A stretch of 64,000 nt of DNA from Otatea glauca (Eukaryota > Streptophyta > Magnoliopsida > Poales > Poaceae). Both the position numbers and the translations under genes were made by a program. Positions 34,368 to 46,782 of this stretch are shown here, piece by piece. The notes under the pieces are model-generated. The model made no database searches, was not told the origin of the DNA, and saw only the letters and a program-made list of their open reading frames with translations. Numbering within the stretch: the stretch's first letter is position 1; each line of letters begins with the position of its first letter. The DNA is taken from NCBI GenBank assembly GCA_036346275.1, contig JAYEVK010000385.1:62001-126000 (forward strand), given 5' to 3'.

Positions 34368-37300
34368 CTACGTGTAACATCCCAAAATTTGCTTTAATAT
34401 CATTTTATTGGTTATTTGTCCATTTTATGTTTTTCCGAATTTATGGGATTTTTCTGTATTTATTTGAATTAACTTTAAATTAAGTATATTGGTCTTTTAT
34501 CAAAAACTATTTAAATTTATGCAAAGTTAAAATAAAGTTTTGCCAAAAATATTTCACCTGAGTTCAAAATGCCTTAAAGTATTTTTGAGATTTTTCTGGG
34601 ACTTTTCCTGATAATTTTAATACATGAAACAAGTTAAATGATTTTTTGTAATTATTTTAAATGAAAATTCCTTTTTTAAAAATGCATGAACAGTACAAGC
34701 CGGCCCACTACTGTGCGGCCCAAGTTAGCCCACGAAGCCCGTTTACCGCCGAAACCCTAACCCTAAGGAAGCCAACCGTTGGATTGAAATCCAACGGCTG
34801 TGCTTTCGCCGCATCACCGATCGCTCAGGACCGTTGGATGGACTCCGCATGGACGCGTTGGATGCAGCTGCGTCGCCTCTCTGTGTCGCCGCCGGAGTCC
34901 GCCGTCGCCACGGAGCCATCTTCGGAGTCCGCGCCGCGCACGCCTCCCCGTGCGGCTATTTAAGGCACCGTCGCGTGCGCTGAAATCCTAACCTCGTGCC
35001 GCGCGTCTGCCGCAATTCCGGAGCCCCGAGCCGCCGCCGTTCTCGCGTAGGAGCTCGCCGGAGTTGGTTTTTCAAGTCGCCGAGGTTTTCTGCGTTCGTC
35101 GCCACCGTCAAGCCGTCTTCCGTCGCTAGGGCTGCGGGACCGAGTTCGTCGAGTCGTGCTGCGTTGGATCCCCGTCGTCTCGTCGCCAAAAGCTCGCCGG
35201 AGCACCGCGCCGTGTCATCTTCTCCATCGTCGGTGAAAGGCGCCACCGCGCCATCGTCGTAGCCTCGCGCTCACGTTCGACCGTCGGATCTCAGGGTAAG
35301 CCGTTGGATGAAAGACGCGTGGATGGATCTGTGACCCCACTTGTCTCAAGCCCCGGATCGAATCGTGGCCGTCGGATCTTAGCGCACGGCACAGATTGTG
35401 CCCATCCGTGGACCAATAGCGTGCCGCCGCGTGTCAGGCGCGGAGTTAGAAGCGCCGGCGCTGTGTGTCCACCGCGGCGCCGGTAGCGGTGGGTGGACTC
35501 AGTCCATGCACCGAGACGCGTGGCAGAGCCTGATTGGCCGGCTCGGTGATGATGTCACCCTGACGTCACGCTTGCGCAGTAAATCGGTTTTTCAGTCTAA
35601 AAATAATTCGGTTAATTCCGATTTTCCAATTTCTGTATTTTCAGTATTTATTCAAACTTCAAAAGGCTATAACTTTTGCATTTTAACTCGGATTTGAGTG
35701 ATTCAAATTTCTAAAAATTTGTAAAGTTGAGATCTATTTAATGGTAAATTTTATTTGATTTGTGGAGTTCATTTACTCTCTGTTTTGGTATTTATTTTCT
35801 TTTCTCCTTCGGTACGCGTAGACGTTGAATTGTGCGACGCTTCGGAGGAAGATCTGTAAACTCAAGATCAAGTTCCAGAGCAAGACCAGAACTGATTCCA
35901 AGGCAAGTTGTGCTTTGATCATGTTGAACCCATGTTTATACAAATGCTATATTGTTTTACTCTATTGCATAGTATTTCAAGTATAAAATTGTTTTCAATT
36001 AAATTGGGATTTAGCTGTTATACCAGATTGATCTATACCCTACCTTGTCATTGTATGCCATGATCTACTGTCACCCTAGATTGGTTCATTATAGTTGGTT
36101 AGTAATGATAATCAACATGGGATGGTTAGACCGTATTAGTTGCTTAGCCATGCCACGTCATCACATGTGTTTGAATCATTGATAATTAATCCTGACTAAT
36201 GGAATATGGAACAATGTTATGAACTTGTGTGTCATGTGGGATCACACGATGAGATTGAGTTGTTTGTGGCGAGTCATGTCACGCAACGATGTCGAATTGT
36301 TGATGGCACGTGGTGCTTGGTAATCAACTTGGGTGATAATCACTTAGATTGGGGCAAGTGACAAGGGGCGAGTATGCCAAGGTGGGCCCGATGGGCAGAG
36401 GGTGTGTGGATGTCTTGCCTTGATCACTCTAAGGACTTAACCTTGCAAGCCTTTGACCTGAGTCAATCATGCAACCACATGTCTGGTATGGGCCAGCCTA
36501 GCTGATTAAATTTGCAATGTCTTAACTTTGGTACTATCTTGGTCGGTGTGAGTTCCCGAGTTATGGGGTAATTCACATGGCGCAAGAGGGGCGCCCTGGA
36601 CGTGGTAACCGGTCCCACCAGTGTTGAAACCTTAGCGGGTGGTACCGGGTTAAGCCAGCGCATTGTAAAGGCTTTGTCATGATCTCTTCGTCGACACACC
36701 AAAGGAAGTGTGTTAATTGCATGGCACCAAGAGACGATCATGTCGTGTGGGTAAAGTGCATAATCTCTGCGGAGTGTAAATCTATTCGAATAGCCGTGCT
36801 CGCGGTATTGAGCAATGCTCGGGAATTACATTTAAGGGTTAGCTTAATTAAATGGAAAACTTGGTTGGGATGGCGGGATTGCCATATGGAAGGTTGAAAC
36901 TTGATTTAGGATTGGAAACTTGGTTTACTTGAGAAATGCTAAATCTAATTACTACTGTTATTTGTTTTACAGTCTTTACGATCTATTTATTGTATTTGTT
37001 CATAAATGCTGCCTTGTTGCAAAATAACCATGATAGCCTATCCTTTGAAATAAGCCTTGCATATAGCTATGTTAGAATTGCATTCTGTGCACAACTTGTT
37101 GAGTGCTTTATGTACTCACCCTTGCCAACAACAACATCACCAGTTGAGGAGTCTGCGTCAATGCTGGAGGAGAGGTTCCAGGAGGAGACGAATGTTTAGG
37201 GCGCAAGCCTTGTCAGTTGCCTGTGGTATACTGAGGGGTTGTCTACGTTTTCATTCCGCTGCAGTTTAATATGTTATTCAGCCTTAGGAGGCATAGTCAT

Positions 37301-37480
37301 GTAAGTGGACCATAAGGTCATTCAACTAGTAGTATATATCATATGATGTCTTTCATAATGCTTTCGCTATGTATGATTGTGATATTTACTTATGTTGAGC
37401 CTGTGTGCACTTGCGTGATCCTGGACTAGTGCGGTATACACAGAGGGTCCGGATTTGCATATTCGGGTCCCGACACTACG
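34368..37480 (+). mobile_element. Gypsy solo LTR inside copia integrase
   Basis: The LTR itself is 34373-37475 (3103 bases), from TGTAACATCCCAAAATTTGC to TCCCGACA. The duplication CTACG is at 34368-34372 and 37476-37480. It shares its start and much of its body with the gypsy LTR beginning at 57975 (for example the caagttgtgctttgatcat and cttaaccttgcaagcctttga regions). A TATTTAAG at 34957-34964 may be the core promoter. A GC-rich leader follows to about 35600; open frames there carry no known domain. No internal domain remains, so it arose by LTR-LTR recombination. Confidence 0.92.
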
Positions 37481-38300
37481 CCATTTTGCTGAGGGACGTA
37501 TGGAGGTGAGAACTGATGCTCTAAACCAGACTCCACACAGAAACTCTCAAAATAGGAGTTCTTGAACTCCGTGCTATTGTCACTGCGTATAGCTCGTAGG
37601 GCACCAGGAAGCTCAAAAGATAACCTATGAACCAAACCCCTAAAATGGGTAAAAGTCTCATCCTTCGAGGACATGAAAAACACCCAAGAATACCTCGAAA
37701 AATCATCAACAATGACAAGAACATACCTCTTTCCACCCACTGACTGCACTCTAGCTGGACCAACAGTGTCCATATGTAAAAGCTATCCTGGTGCATCAGT
37801 CATCACAACAGTGACTGGGGGATGAGAAGTGGCAACCATCTTGCCATGTCGGCAGGGAGAGCAAACTAAGTCTTTGACCATTTTGAGTTTGGGAAAACCA
37901 CGAATGAGATCGTGGCTGCTAACTCGGGTCAAATGATCAAATCCAATGTGACCAAGTCTCCTATGCCAGAAGGAGAGATCACGGGACTTCGAAGCAATCA
38001 AACACTGAAGAGAGTCTACAGAGGAAACAGAAAAATTAGCACGAAAGACTCTCCCAAATCTAGAAATCCCGCAAACTAACCCTCCTGATGAATCGAGGAT
38101 TCTACAGGCATTACTCTTAAAACTCACCTCAAAAGAGTCATCGATAAGCTGGGAAACAGAAAGCAAATTGTATTGCAGCTTCCTCACTAAGGCAACATCT
38201 TTAAGAATTAAATTGTCATTAATGCAGATAGTACCTTTAGCAATGACTCTACCTGAAGAAGCATCCCCAAAAGTGATCAGCTCATCACCGAGGGCTCGAA
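37481..38300 (-). pseudogene. Copia pol, N-terminal half: GAG-pre-integrase and integrase core
   Basis: The - strand has LLSVSQLIDD, the zinc-binding FWHRRLGHIGF ... CSPCRHGKM block, then the integrase core with MDTVGPARVQS (first Asp), VIVDDFSRY and RSDNSTEF (second Asp). The frame stops at PQQNGVV, where the gypsy solo LTR begins. The catalytic Glu lies across the insertion, at 34367 and below. Confidence 0.9.
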
Positions 38301-41088
38301 CTAGGGAAGAGAACTAACGAGAATCTCCGATCATATGACGAGAGCAACCAGAGTCGACAATACAAACATCTCCCTTCCCCATCCGACGAACCTGATCAAG
38401 ACACTAGAGAGAAAGATGACTCAGTACTGGGATAGAGTGAAGACTTGGGAACCCAATACTAAACCACACGACACTTCAGAGTACCAGCCACAGAAGAAGA
38501 CTGGACTCGAGTGTCTCTCTGACGTTTAACCCTAACACGATCAGTAGCAACTCTAGTGGATGATCTAGGAGCTGGAACTGGGTTGGCCCGCCGTGGTGCA
38601 AAGGCCAGATCACCCCAGTGAGGCTGCCTAAAACTCCTACCAGAAAACACCTCACGCTGCTGATATCTACCTCAATGAGAAAAACGAGGAATATCAAGAG
38701 GACGGCAGAAAGACTGACCACGAGCGGCTCCAAGACTAAAACTCGAAAAATAGCATGAAAACCGAGTCCTGGATGCTGCCCAAAAACAGACGACTCTCTA
38801 ACCCGTCTAGAAGCAGTGTGTGCCTTAGGACCACTCAGAATCTGGGGATGACCCTGAATACCCCTAAGAGCAGCAACACGCTCACGCCGAGTGTTCTTGG
38901 CGCACCTGAAATAGAAATCTACTAGGTGACCATCCTTCTTACAGAAGGCGCATGTGTACTTCGCCTTGCAAGAGGCAGAAGCAACAGGAGTAACAACCTT
39001 CTGATCAGAAATCCCATGGACAACCCCGGCAGACCTAAACACAGTGGTACTCACTCTGGGAGCTACCACTATCTCACCACTCTTGGATTGATCTAGAATA
39101 AAATTGAGCTTCTTCTTGCCTCCTACAAACTTCTCGAGAGTGCTCATAAGATACTCACACTCCCGGAAGAAAGAGGCACATGAAGAACAGGGAAGAGAGG
39201 AAGAAGAAGAACCAGAAAGAGAAGCTCTCTCAGCACGTGCATTTTTCTCCCTCAGCACGGCCGCCTCAATCTTGAGGGCCTCACAAGAAACGCAAGACGC
39301 ATTTCTAATCCTATGGGCTTGGTCTTCTAATTTCTTCCTAAGTTCGACTTGGATTTTATCCAAGTCCCCCTCAATCACATTACATCGCAAGCAACTTTCT
39401 TGTGACTTAGCTAATAAGTCCTTAGCAAGATTAGCACACTTGATATTTAAAGATTCATTGTCAAGTTTTAGTTGCCTATAGCCCTCACATGAGCTGACTT
39501 GGTCCTTAGAAGCATGTATTTCAAGTTCATCATTTCTAGAATAAAGCTTCCTAAGGTGCTCGCTCATGGCATCAATTTCAGCAAGCAATTTAGGGCAATT
39601 AGAGCATGATGGAGTAGAGTGAGCATGAAGGAAACTGGCATCTAGTGGAATAGCATCAATAGAATCATCGCTAGCATTCTTCAACCTAAGACTATCTAAT
39701 TCAGACAACACACTATCATGCATAGTCCTTAGGTTCTCCAACTCCACAAGAAGAGCATCACATAAAGAACAGTCATCAGTGACTCGAGAGGGAGAAGATC
39801 TAAGAGAAGCTAACTCTCGAGTCAATGTACCTACTTCCTTCTCTAGTTCCACACACCTAGCTCTAGCTCTAGCATGAAATTTTCCTAATTTGCAGAAAGC
39901 TTCATTGAGCTGGTCATAGGAGGGTACCTCGTCCGAGTCGCTGTAGAGCTCGGAGTCGCTGATACCGTTGGTGTCGGACATGAAGCACATGCTGGAGAAG
40001 TCGTCGCCGCTCTTCTTCTCTTGCGGTTCATCCTCGCCCTCGTCGCTCCATGTCTCCGTGTCGGAGAGGTTGATGTCGTCAAGCGCAGCGAGAACGCGGT
40101 GGAAGAGCTTCTTGTTCTTGAAGAAGTTGCGGTACTTCTTCTCACGCGTCGGCTCACGAACTGGAGGCTTCTTGTTGCGGTTCTTGTCGATGTAGTCATT
40201 CTTTGTCGAACCGCCGGTATCATTCTTAGCCTTCTACAGCTTGGGGCAATTACCTGAATGTGGTTGGGGCCACCACACTCGAAGCATGTGATCATGTCAC
40301 CTCTCTATCTCTCTCTCTCACCCTCTTGTATGCATGAGAAAACTTGAGAGCAAGAAGAGCAAGCTCATTTTCTGGAAATTTTTCCAGTTGGTCATCGCTT
40401 AGCTCGCAAAGGGCGAAAAGAGAGAAACCAGCAGAAAGATCAAGGGAAGATCCAGTGGGATCAGTGACCAAGGCCATCGACTGTGATTTTGTCTTGCGAG
40501 AGACGACATCGATGTCATGAGTCTTGAGACGGGAGTAAAGCCCATCAAGAGTCAAGGTCGATAAGTCGGTAGTGTCCTTGATGGTGGTCATTTTCATTTC
40601 CCAAACTCGAAGATCGAGTGCGGTCAAGAAATGTCGAGCATTATCCAATTCAGGGTATATGCAACCAACTGCTCGAAGAACACTCAAAATCTTGGTAAAA
40701 CGACCGAAACACTCATCAAGACTCTCACCAGCTTGTTGTACTCACGCTTGTACTGATCCTGCCTCACGGTCTTGATTTGAGTAGTGCCCTCATGGTAAGC
40801 GTTGAGGGTCTCCCAAATCTCGTGAGCGGAACGGAGGTGAGAAATCCTATCATACTCACTGCGGCTAAGACCCTGTATGAGAATGTTCCTTGCCTTAGCA
40901 TTCGCCTCAACGTCAGCCATATTGCCGGCTATGACGTTTTCATCGGCAGGAACCTCATACGGGAGTTTCACCTTCTGCCATATTAGGAAGCCCTGGGCAG
41001 TGATGTATGACTCCATCCGAGATTTCTAGAATAGAAAATCAACTCCATAAAAAATAGGAAGCCTGGTGGAATACTTGTCCATCGCCAT
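38301..41088 (-). pseudogene. Copia gag (UBN2-type) with coiled-coil and zinc-knuckle extension
   Basis: An ATG at 41088 starts a MAMDKYSTRLP-like N-terminus. The Gag core follows in two frames (MESYITAQGFLIW, 41016-40684; ARHFLTALDLRVWEMKM, 40687-40292), then a partial knuckle CFECGGPNH (about 40290). An acidic, long coiled-coil region at 39990-39130 (for example VELEKEVGTLTRELASL) ends with a second zinc-knuckle CAFCKKDGHLVDFYFRC (about 38950). Such a Gag extension with coiled coil is common in Sireviruses. Frameshifts and stops are present. Confidence 0.8.
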
Positions 41089-41126
41089 GGCTCATGAGAC
41101 AGGTCAAGATCTATGAAAGAGCAAAA

Positions 41127-41141
41127 CCGGCTCTGATACCA
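41127..41141 (-). other. Primer-binding site of the copia element
   Basis: The - strand reads TGGTATCAGAGCCGG, complementary to initiator tRNA-Met, two bases from the 5' LTR edge (41144). Confidence 0.85.
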
Positions 41142-41143
41142 AT

Positions 41144-42880
41144 TGAAAGACCGAGATGGCGATCAGAGGGGGGGTGAATGATCCCAAATTAAATTTTCCC
41201 CACTCAAAGTACTCCAAAGAATCTCGCAATAAAAATCTGAAAGACCCAAAGATTTTTCGTTCAAACTGGTGCTTCTCAGATTCGCACACCCTCCAAAACC
41301 CGGACAACTAGACAACTATGTGCACCCCTAGCTTACATGGTTGAGAACTATGAACCATGTTAGGGATGTTTTAATCACAATCCTGGTTATCAAGTGTCCC
41401 AACAAATAGGAAATCAATTCAAAGACTTCTTTTCTAAAAGAGATAAAGTTAAAAACAACAAAGTCGCTTTTCAGAAAAGTAAAAGCAGATTTTCAAGGAA
41501 TTGTCCTCACTTGGAACAGGTGGTTGCTGAGTTTCTGTTGCTATAAATTTTTGGGAATTTTTATTCCTATGAGAAATTGAGTCATGAAACAGTCCACCAA
41601 AAATCACATTAAAAAGCTTTGTATAATAGATATCAAAAATCAAGTATTACAGATAGTCAGGAACTTCGACCAGAAAGTTTGAGGCTTGGTTTTTACTTTA
41701 TAGCACTCAAACAGTGCAACCAGTGGACTCACAAATTTTTCTAGAGATGGATATATGAGTCACGCACCATCCCCAAGAAGAATCACTCAAATAAGATTTT
41801 TATATATTTTTTAAAAATCAAATACTGACAGCTGCGCGAAGAACAAGTTCTGGACAGAATGACAACTTGATAGAAAACTTGATCTTTAGTCTATCCTAGG
41901 GTGCAAGAGAAGTGTAAAATCGTATAAACACTCTCAAGACATCTTAGAACAACAGCATTCTGAACGAGGGGAGGCAAATTCAAATTGCGAGAAATTAAAT
42001 TGCGAGAATGTAAATGCGGGAAAGTAAATGCTGAGTTTAAATTACGTAAAGTAAAGACATAATGTAAATGCGTAAATTAAATTCACAATAAAGTAAAGAA
42101 AATTTTTTGTATTTTCTGGATGAAAGGTTTACAAAGCCTCACTTGATGTGGGCAAAGCTCAAAGGAGCAACTCAAACCTTCATGGGGGGAAGGCTACCCC
42201 TCCACCCCTATTTATACAACTCTTGGACCACCTACCACCCTTGGATGAGCCTCTAAACCCTAGAGCATCCATCAAGGGCTAGGATTTAACCACTCAACCA
42301 GCCATGCAAGGGTTCACCCAAAACCCACAACACATAATGGGTTTTCTTGCACGATTCTCAAAGCACACTAACTAGACCCGCTAACCTATCAACTAGACCA
42401 AGATCCAATGGCCCTCAATGATCCATGCAGCGCCTAGCTAGTATCTCATATGTTCCTTGTCTTCACGGCTTGCCACGACTCTGTCTCCGATCATCTTCCG
42501 ACGATCCCCGATCGTCTGGACCTCCGACGCTCCTCGCCTAGTCCCGTTCATCCTTCGCCTCACCATGGTCTAGCATCGTCGACCTGCAACCATCAAAAAC
42601 AAGGATACTCCTCACATAGCAATGCCCACAAAGATATGCAAAAAATCCATTAAAGTCCACACTCCTCTCTAGAAATATTGCACCGGCTATTTGGTCCGGT
42701 GCTACCGCTCGCCTGGTAGCACCGTGCTACCATGGCCTGAAGCACCGAGAAAATAGAGAAAACCTCAAATTGCTTCCATTTGAAAATCCATTTCAAATCA
42801 AACTCAAACAAGAGCAAACCAAGCTCAAATTTAGTCAAATACTCATCACAAATCTTGGTAGATCTCCACATGGTCTTTCA
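41144..42880 (-). repeat. 5' LTR of the copia element
   Basis: Partner of 28556-30276. The inverted repeat CGGTGCTACCG at 42697-42707 is present, but its partner arm carries one change. Confidence 0.9.
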
Positions 42881-43410
42881 ATCATGAGCCTCATCAGGAA
42901 CCTTGTCTGATCCAAAACCGTGCATGTAACCATCCCCGGTCAAAAGCAAGGTCATCGTAGCGCCATTGACATCATCATCGTGCCCTCCGTACAAGCAAGG
43001 AAGCAGGAAAGGCAGCATAAGATTGGAGACCTTGTGTACCTTTTTGTGGAACTCGAAGATTGTCTCCTTGTTTGACGCGAGGTGCAGGAGGGCATGTGCG
43101 ATGTCCATTGCTTCGTCCCTATCCTCCTCCGCATGCACAAGGCCCACGACCACGTCGTGCCATGCCCAAAGTTGGCGAGCTCCGCTACGGCCACGATGAC
43201 TTGAGAATCCGGCACCTCAGTCTCACTGGCCAAGGAATCCAGCACGTACCGGACCTCATCGGAATCTTTCCTTTCTTCATTGCCACCATGGCGCTCATGC
43301 TCGGACACGGCGACCGCTTGCTCGCCTCCCGCTACAGCCACAGCACCCTCTTCATCGTTGGAGTCAGGCGCCTAGTTGACGAAGCGGACGAGCCCCTCCT
43401 CCAACACCTC
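42881..43410 (-). pseudogene. Unknown reverse-strand gene carried by the mariner element
   Basis: The - strand encodes a protein-like sequence unrelated to transposase: EVLEEGLVRFVN, a TAG, then APDSNDEEGAVAVAGG, KDSDEVRYVLDSLASETEVP, VIVAVAELANFGH, a one-base frameshift near 43160, then VVVGLVHAEEDRDEAMDIAHAL, IFEFHKKVHKVSNLMLPFLLP and a Gly/Asp-rich stretch. It continues in frame into 28555-28476 once the copia is removed. The total is about 200 residues with one stop and one frameshift. It is richer in G+C than its surroundings. I do not recognise the family. It could be a captured host gene fragment or a second gene of this mariner group. Confidence 0.55.
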
Positions 43411-43713
43411 ACTGTCTTTTGATCGCTAGCATGCAGCGCAGTGGTGAGAATGGAGTGTGCTCACGGTCGCAGAGAATGGAGTGGGCGCAGTGGAGAAGAA
43501 CGTTGCAGTTGGGCATACGGAAGGCTTTAACGCTCTCTCATTATTGGCATGCATGCATGATCGGGAGAAAGCAATGCATTAAATGCAGCATGCAATACGA
43601 AGAGTCTCTCACGTCCTACCCGAGACGCAACGACTTCCTAAACGTTAGACGATGATCAATCCTGGAATTCTATATTTTTCTTATACGCTGATCATAGATG
43701 GATGGAGGGAGTA

Positions 43714-46700
43714 TTGATTAGTCTCAATTGTTAATTAATGACAAATCTTTTTATGAGACTAACTCTTTTGTTGAGCTTAATTCTTATTTGTTTCTTTTGG
43801 ATGAAAAAGATGGAAATATCAAAGGGATGCACTCGAGTTCATACTATCATATCTTGTTGCATTCCTTGGATACAATATTCATGATCATATTGATAAATCC
43901 AAATATGAGACTAACTATTTTATTGAGTATATCTTTGATTAGTCTCATCTCATTGAAAAATGGAAAACCCAAGGTATGCACTCGTATTCATTTTATGATA
44001 TCTTAATGCATATTTTGGATTCAAGTTAAAGGATGAACTCTACCATTATTTAGGCTTCAAGATGTGGATAATGTTTTTAATTCTATATATACATGAATGC
44101 AAACATTTAGGGGGAATTCATACTTTACCATGATGTTTCAATAGTATTGATCTAATTCATCTTTCTATATCAAGAATCATTACTTTGAAACAATCCTTTG
44201 AGTATATATAAAACTTGTGTAGTTGTAGTATACTCATGATAATATAGGACAAACTCCAAAGCAATCAAAAATTGGATATGTGCATCTTGATTCAAGTTCA
44301 ATTATTTGTATGCACATATTTAATGGAGTTTATTCTATAGTTGACGGTCTTAAGAGTATTGATCCTTTTTCACCAGTCCATATAAACTGGATCATTACTT
44401 TTAGATTCCATCGAATTGAGTACATGAAACTTGTGTAGTTAATATATACTCATGACAATTTAAATTCAATTTAAATTGTGTTCGGTTGCCATTCAATCAA
44501 CAAAAAAAACTAATCATGTATTGATGATTCACTTTGTTAATCCTAGGGCAATTGAAAGTTCTTGAGCATATGAAGCATTAGTTGCATTAGTATACTCAAG
44601 ACACAATTAATCTTTCAATCAATTGTCTTTGGGTTGTGCTCAATCGATCTCAGGGGCATCTATTATGTGTTAATGGAGTGCAAGTGATGATTGAGACAAC
44701 CGTGTTTGTTGGAGTAACAATCTTCCATGAGTTGTGAAGTAGGTTGAGTACAAGAAAATGAAGAATCAGTAAGAAGTCATCATCTGTTGACGAGCTTCAA
44801 GAGGTTATCCCAAAGAGAAGAAGAAGAGAGGAATTTCATTATGTGTTGATTGAACAAGATGAAGATCCTGACTTGGAGAGAAAATGATCGGTCATCGTGA
44901 AAGCTCTAAGTGGTTACGAGAGGCAAAGGTATAACTAGCTAGGGCTAAGGATGTGTTCCTAGTCTTTTACCGGTCTTGGTGTTTAAATGGGAGAGCGGGT
45001 TGCTAGTATAGGTTGTCTTACTATTAAGAGGGGTTGAGTCTTATAGCTTGAGCTTCATCATGTGTAGATGAACTCAATCCGATTCACTCTAGATCACTCT
45101 TTTGGTTGGTTCTTGTATGAGCTAAGTATTTGCGTGTGATGCAAATAAGGGAGCTCATGCTTGCTTCTTATTGAATCTTGATTTGGTTTTTGCATAGCAC
45201 TATGGATTTGCATGTGTTGCAAAAGGGAGATAGCTTATGCAAGTTGGTTTAAGTGGTTGTTTATGTGGAGCTAGATATTTGCATGTGTTGCAAATAGAGA
45301 GCTCATGCATCAGAGTCTTTGCTTGTGACTTGATCATGTGTTAATCATCACAAAGACTAAGACAGGTTTATGCTTTGTATTTGAAAAATGAGTTTTTGCA
45401 AAATATGGTTTAATTGAATCTTATCTTGAAGCATGTGAATAGGGTTTGTAAATGTGTTTACAAATTAGTTTGATCATGTGTTGATCATCACATAGCTCAA
45501 AGATATGCTCTTGTTTGCAAGATTTATATTTGCCAATGTGTTTTGCAAAATATTGGTGTTCATGCATTTGATCTTGGAGCATGTAATTAGAATTTGCAAA
45601 TATATTATGCAAAATTATTTTGATCATGAGTTGATCGTCACATGGCTCAATATTTGATCTTATTGACTCATTCTAGCTTGTAGTCACGCTTTTGATCAAG
45701 TCTATGTGAGGGATTTCGATAAATCAGATTTTAGACTTGAGTGACTATATTGGAGTTTTTTTTTATGATAGTTAAAAATATCTATGGTTGCTTAAATCTT
45801 GAAAATGGGTGGAGATTGTAGCCCTCTTGATAAGCTTCGCATAGAGTCCAAAACCACCTAAATCAGAGTTCGGAGTAAAAAATTATGGGCGTTTTAGTGG
45901 CTGTGGCTCTGGTATGACCGAGGTCACTCCGGTCATACCGGCTTGCGGTATGACCGGGGGCACTCCGGTCATATAGGCCTCCGGTATGACCGGGGACATT
46001 TCGGCTTTTTTTCCTGAGAAGATGTATTTCGGTCGAAGGGCAATTTTTGGGGTTCGGTATGACCGGACCCCCTCCGGTATAATCGGATTTTCTAAGTAAC
46101 TGCTAGTTTTACTAGCCGTTGAACCAGTGGCTGGTTATGCCGACCCTAGGGCGATATGACCGGATTTTGTAGGCATTTTTGCTCAATTTGCCCCCCAACG
46201 GCTAGTTTTTTTTGTGGAGGATATATAAGAAGCCTTGGAGGCTGGCATTTGGTGCTTGCTATGATTTTGGAGAGTTTATTACTCTTTGTGGTTGAGTTGT
46301 GCATGTGTTGCACTCTCTAATTTTATTTTTGAGCTAAGAGTAAGCTCTAATTGCATGTATTGCAATTATGAGAGGATTGAGAGCCTCTTGTGCATGTGTT
46401 GCACTTGAGGAGAGCCTTGTGTATGTGTTGCACTCGATGATCACCATTGTACATGTGTTGTACTTAGTGGAGTTCAAACTAGAGAGCTTGACTTGTTATT
46501 CTTGGCGTTTGCCGACACCTAGACGGCATGTGGAGGCGTCGTACGTGGTGATCTTCTCAAGGAGATTGTGAAACGGCCTGGTAAAGTTGTGAAGGTTGGA
46601 GCTCACCTATCCGGAGCGAGAAAGAGCTACCACTAGTGGAATCAAGGCGGGTGCTCAATTTGTGGAGCCGATCCAAAGTGGTTTGGGCTTGCCTCAACGT

Positions 46701-46782
46701 GGATTAGGGAAACCGGCAAGTCTCCGAACACCACGATAAAATATCGGTGTGTCTCTTGTGATTTGCATTCTATTCTTTACTT
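43714..46782 (+). mobile_element. 3.6-kb LTR family copy 2 (main part, 3' truncated)
   Basis: Continues the LTR start at 25066 after the mariner. It is colinear with copies 1 and 3 (aacttgtgtagtt, tctattatgtgttaatgga, ctagctagggctaagg). The palindrome cluster here has a different sequence (GGTATGACCG/CGGTCATACC), then TATATAAG at 46222-46229. Similarity ends at about 46782, some 200 bases before the normal LTR end, so no duplication can be checked. It is more diverged than copies 1 and 3 and has only one 69-base unit. Confidence 0.8.

Larger units (their letters stand above)
28556..42880 (-). mobile_element. Sirevirus-like Ty1/copia retrotransposon
   Basis: LTRs 28556-30276 and 41144-42880 have inverted ends TGAAAG...CTTTCA (28556 copy ends CCTTCA). 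Flanking pentamers are GTCAT (28551-28555) and ATCAT (42881-42885), one mismatch. Primer-binding site TGGTATCAGAGCCGG is at 41127-41141 on the - strand. Gag, protease/GAG-pre-integrase, integrase, RT and RNase H follow in copia order. GAGGGGGAG-type purine motifs just past the pol end (about 32091-32099) and at about 30640-30656 fit the multiple polypurine motifs known from Sireviruses. The first 215 aligned LTR bases differ at roughly ten places, so insertion is not recent. Confidence 0.9.
25148..43711 (+). mobile_element. Mariner-like (Osmar-type) transposon with nested insertions
   Basis: Terminal inverted repeats of about 30 bases start CTCCCTCCATCCAT and continue to gatcagcgtataag; the left copy begins at 25148 and the right ends at 43711. 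TA duplications are at 25146-25147 and 43712-43713. It encodes a DD39D transposase on + (26518-28376) and an unknown gene on -. Removing the copia (28556-42880) and the 0.93-kb solo LTR leaves about 3.3 kb. Confidence 0.92.

Noticed and set aside
34661..35697. Arg/Ser-rich frames in the GC-rich part of the gypsy solo LTR
   Set aside because: They are the leader region of an LTR, with no domains and several competing frames.
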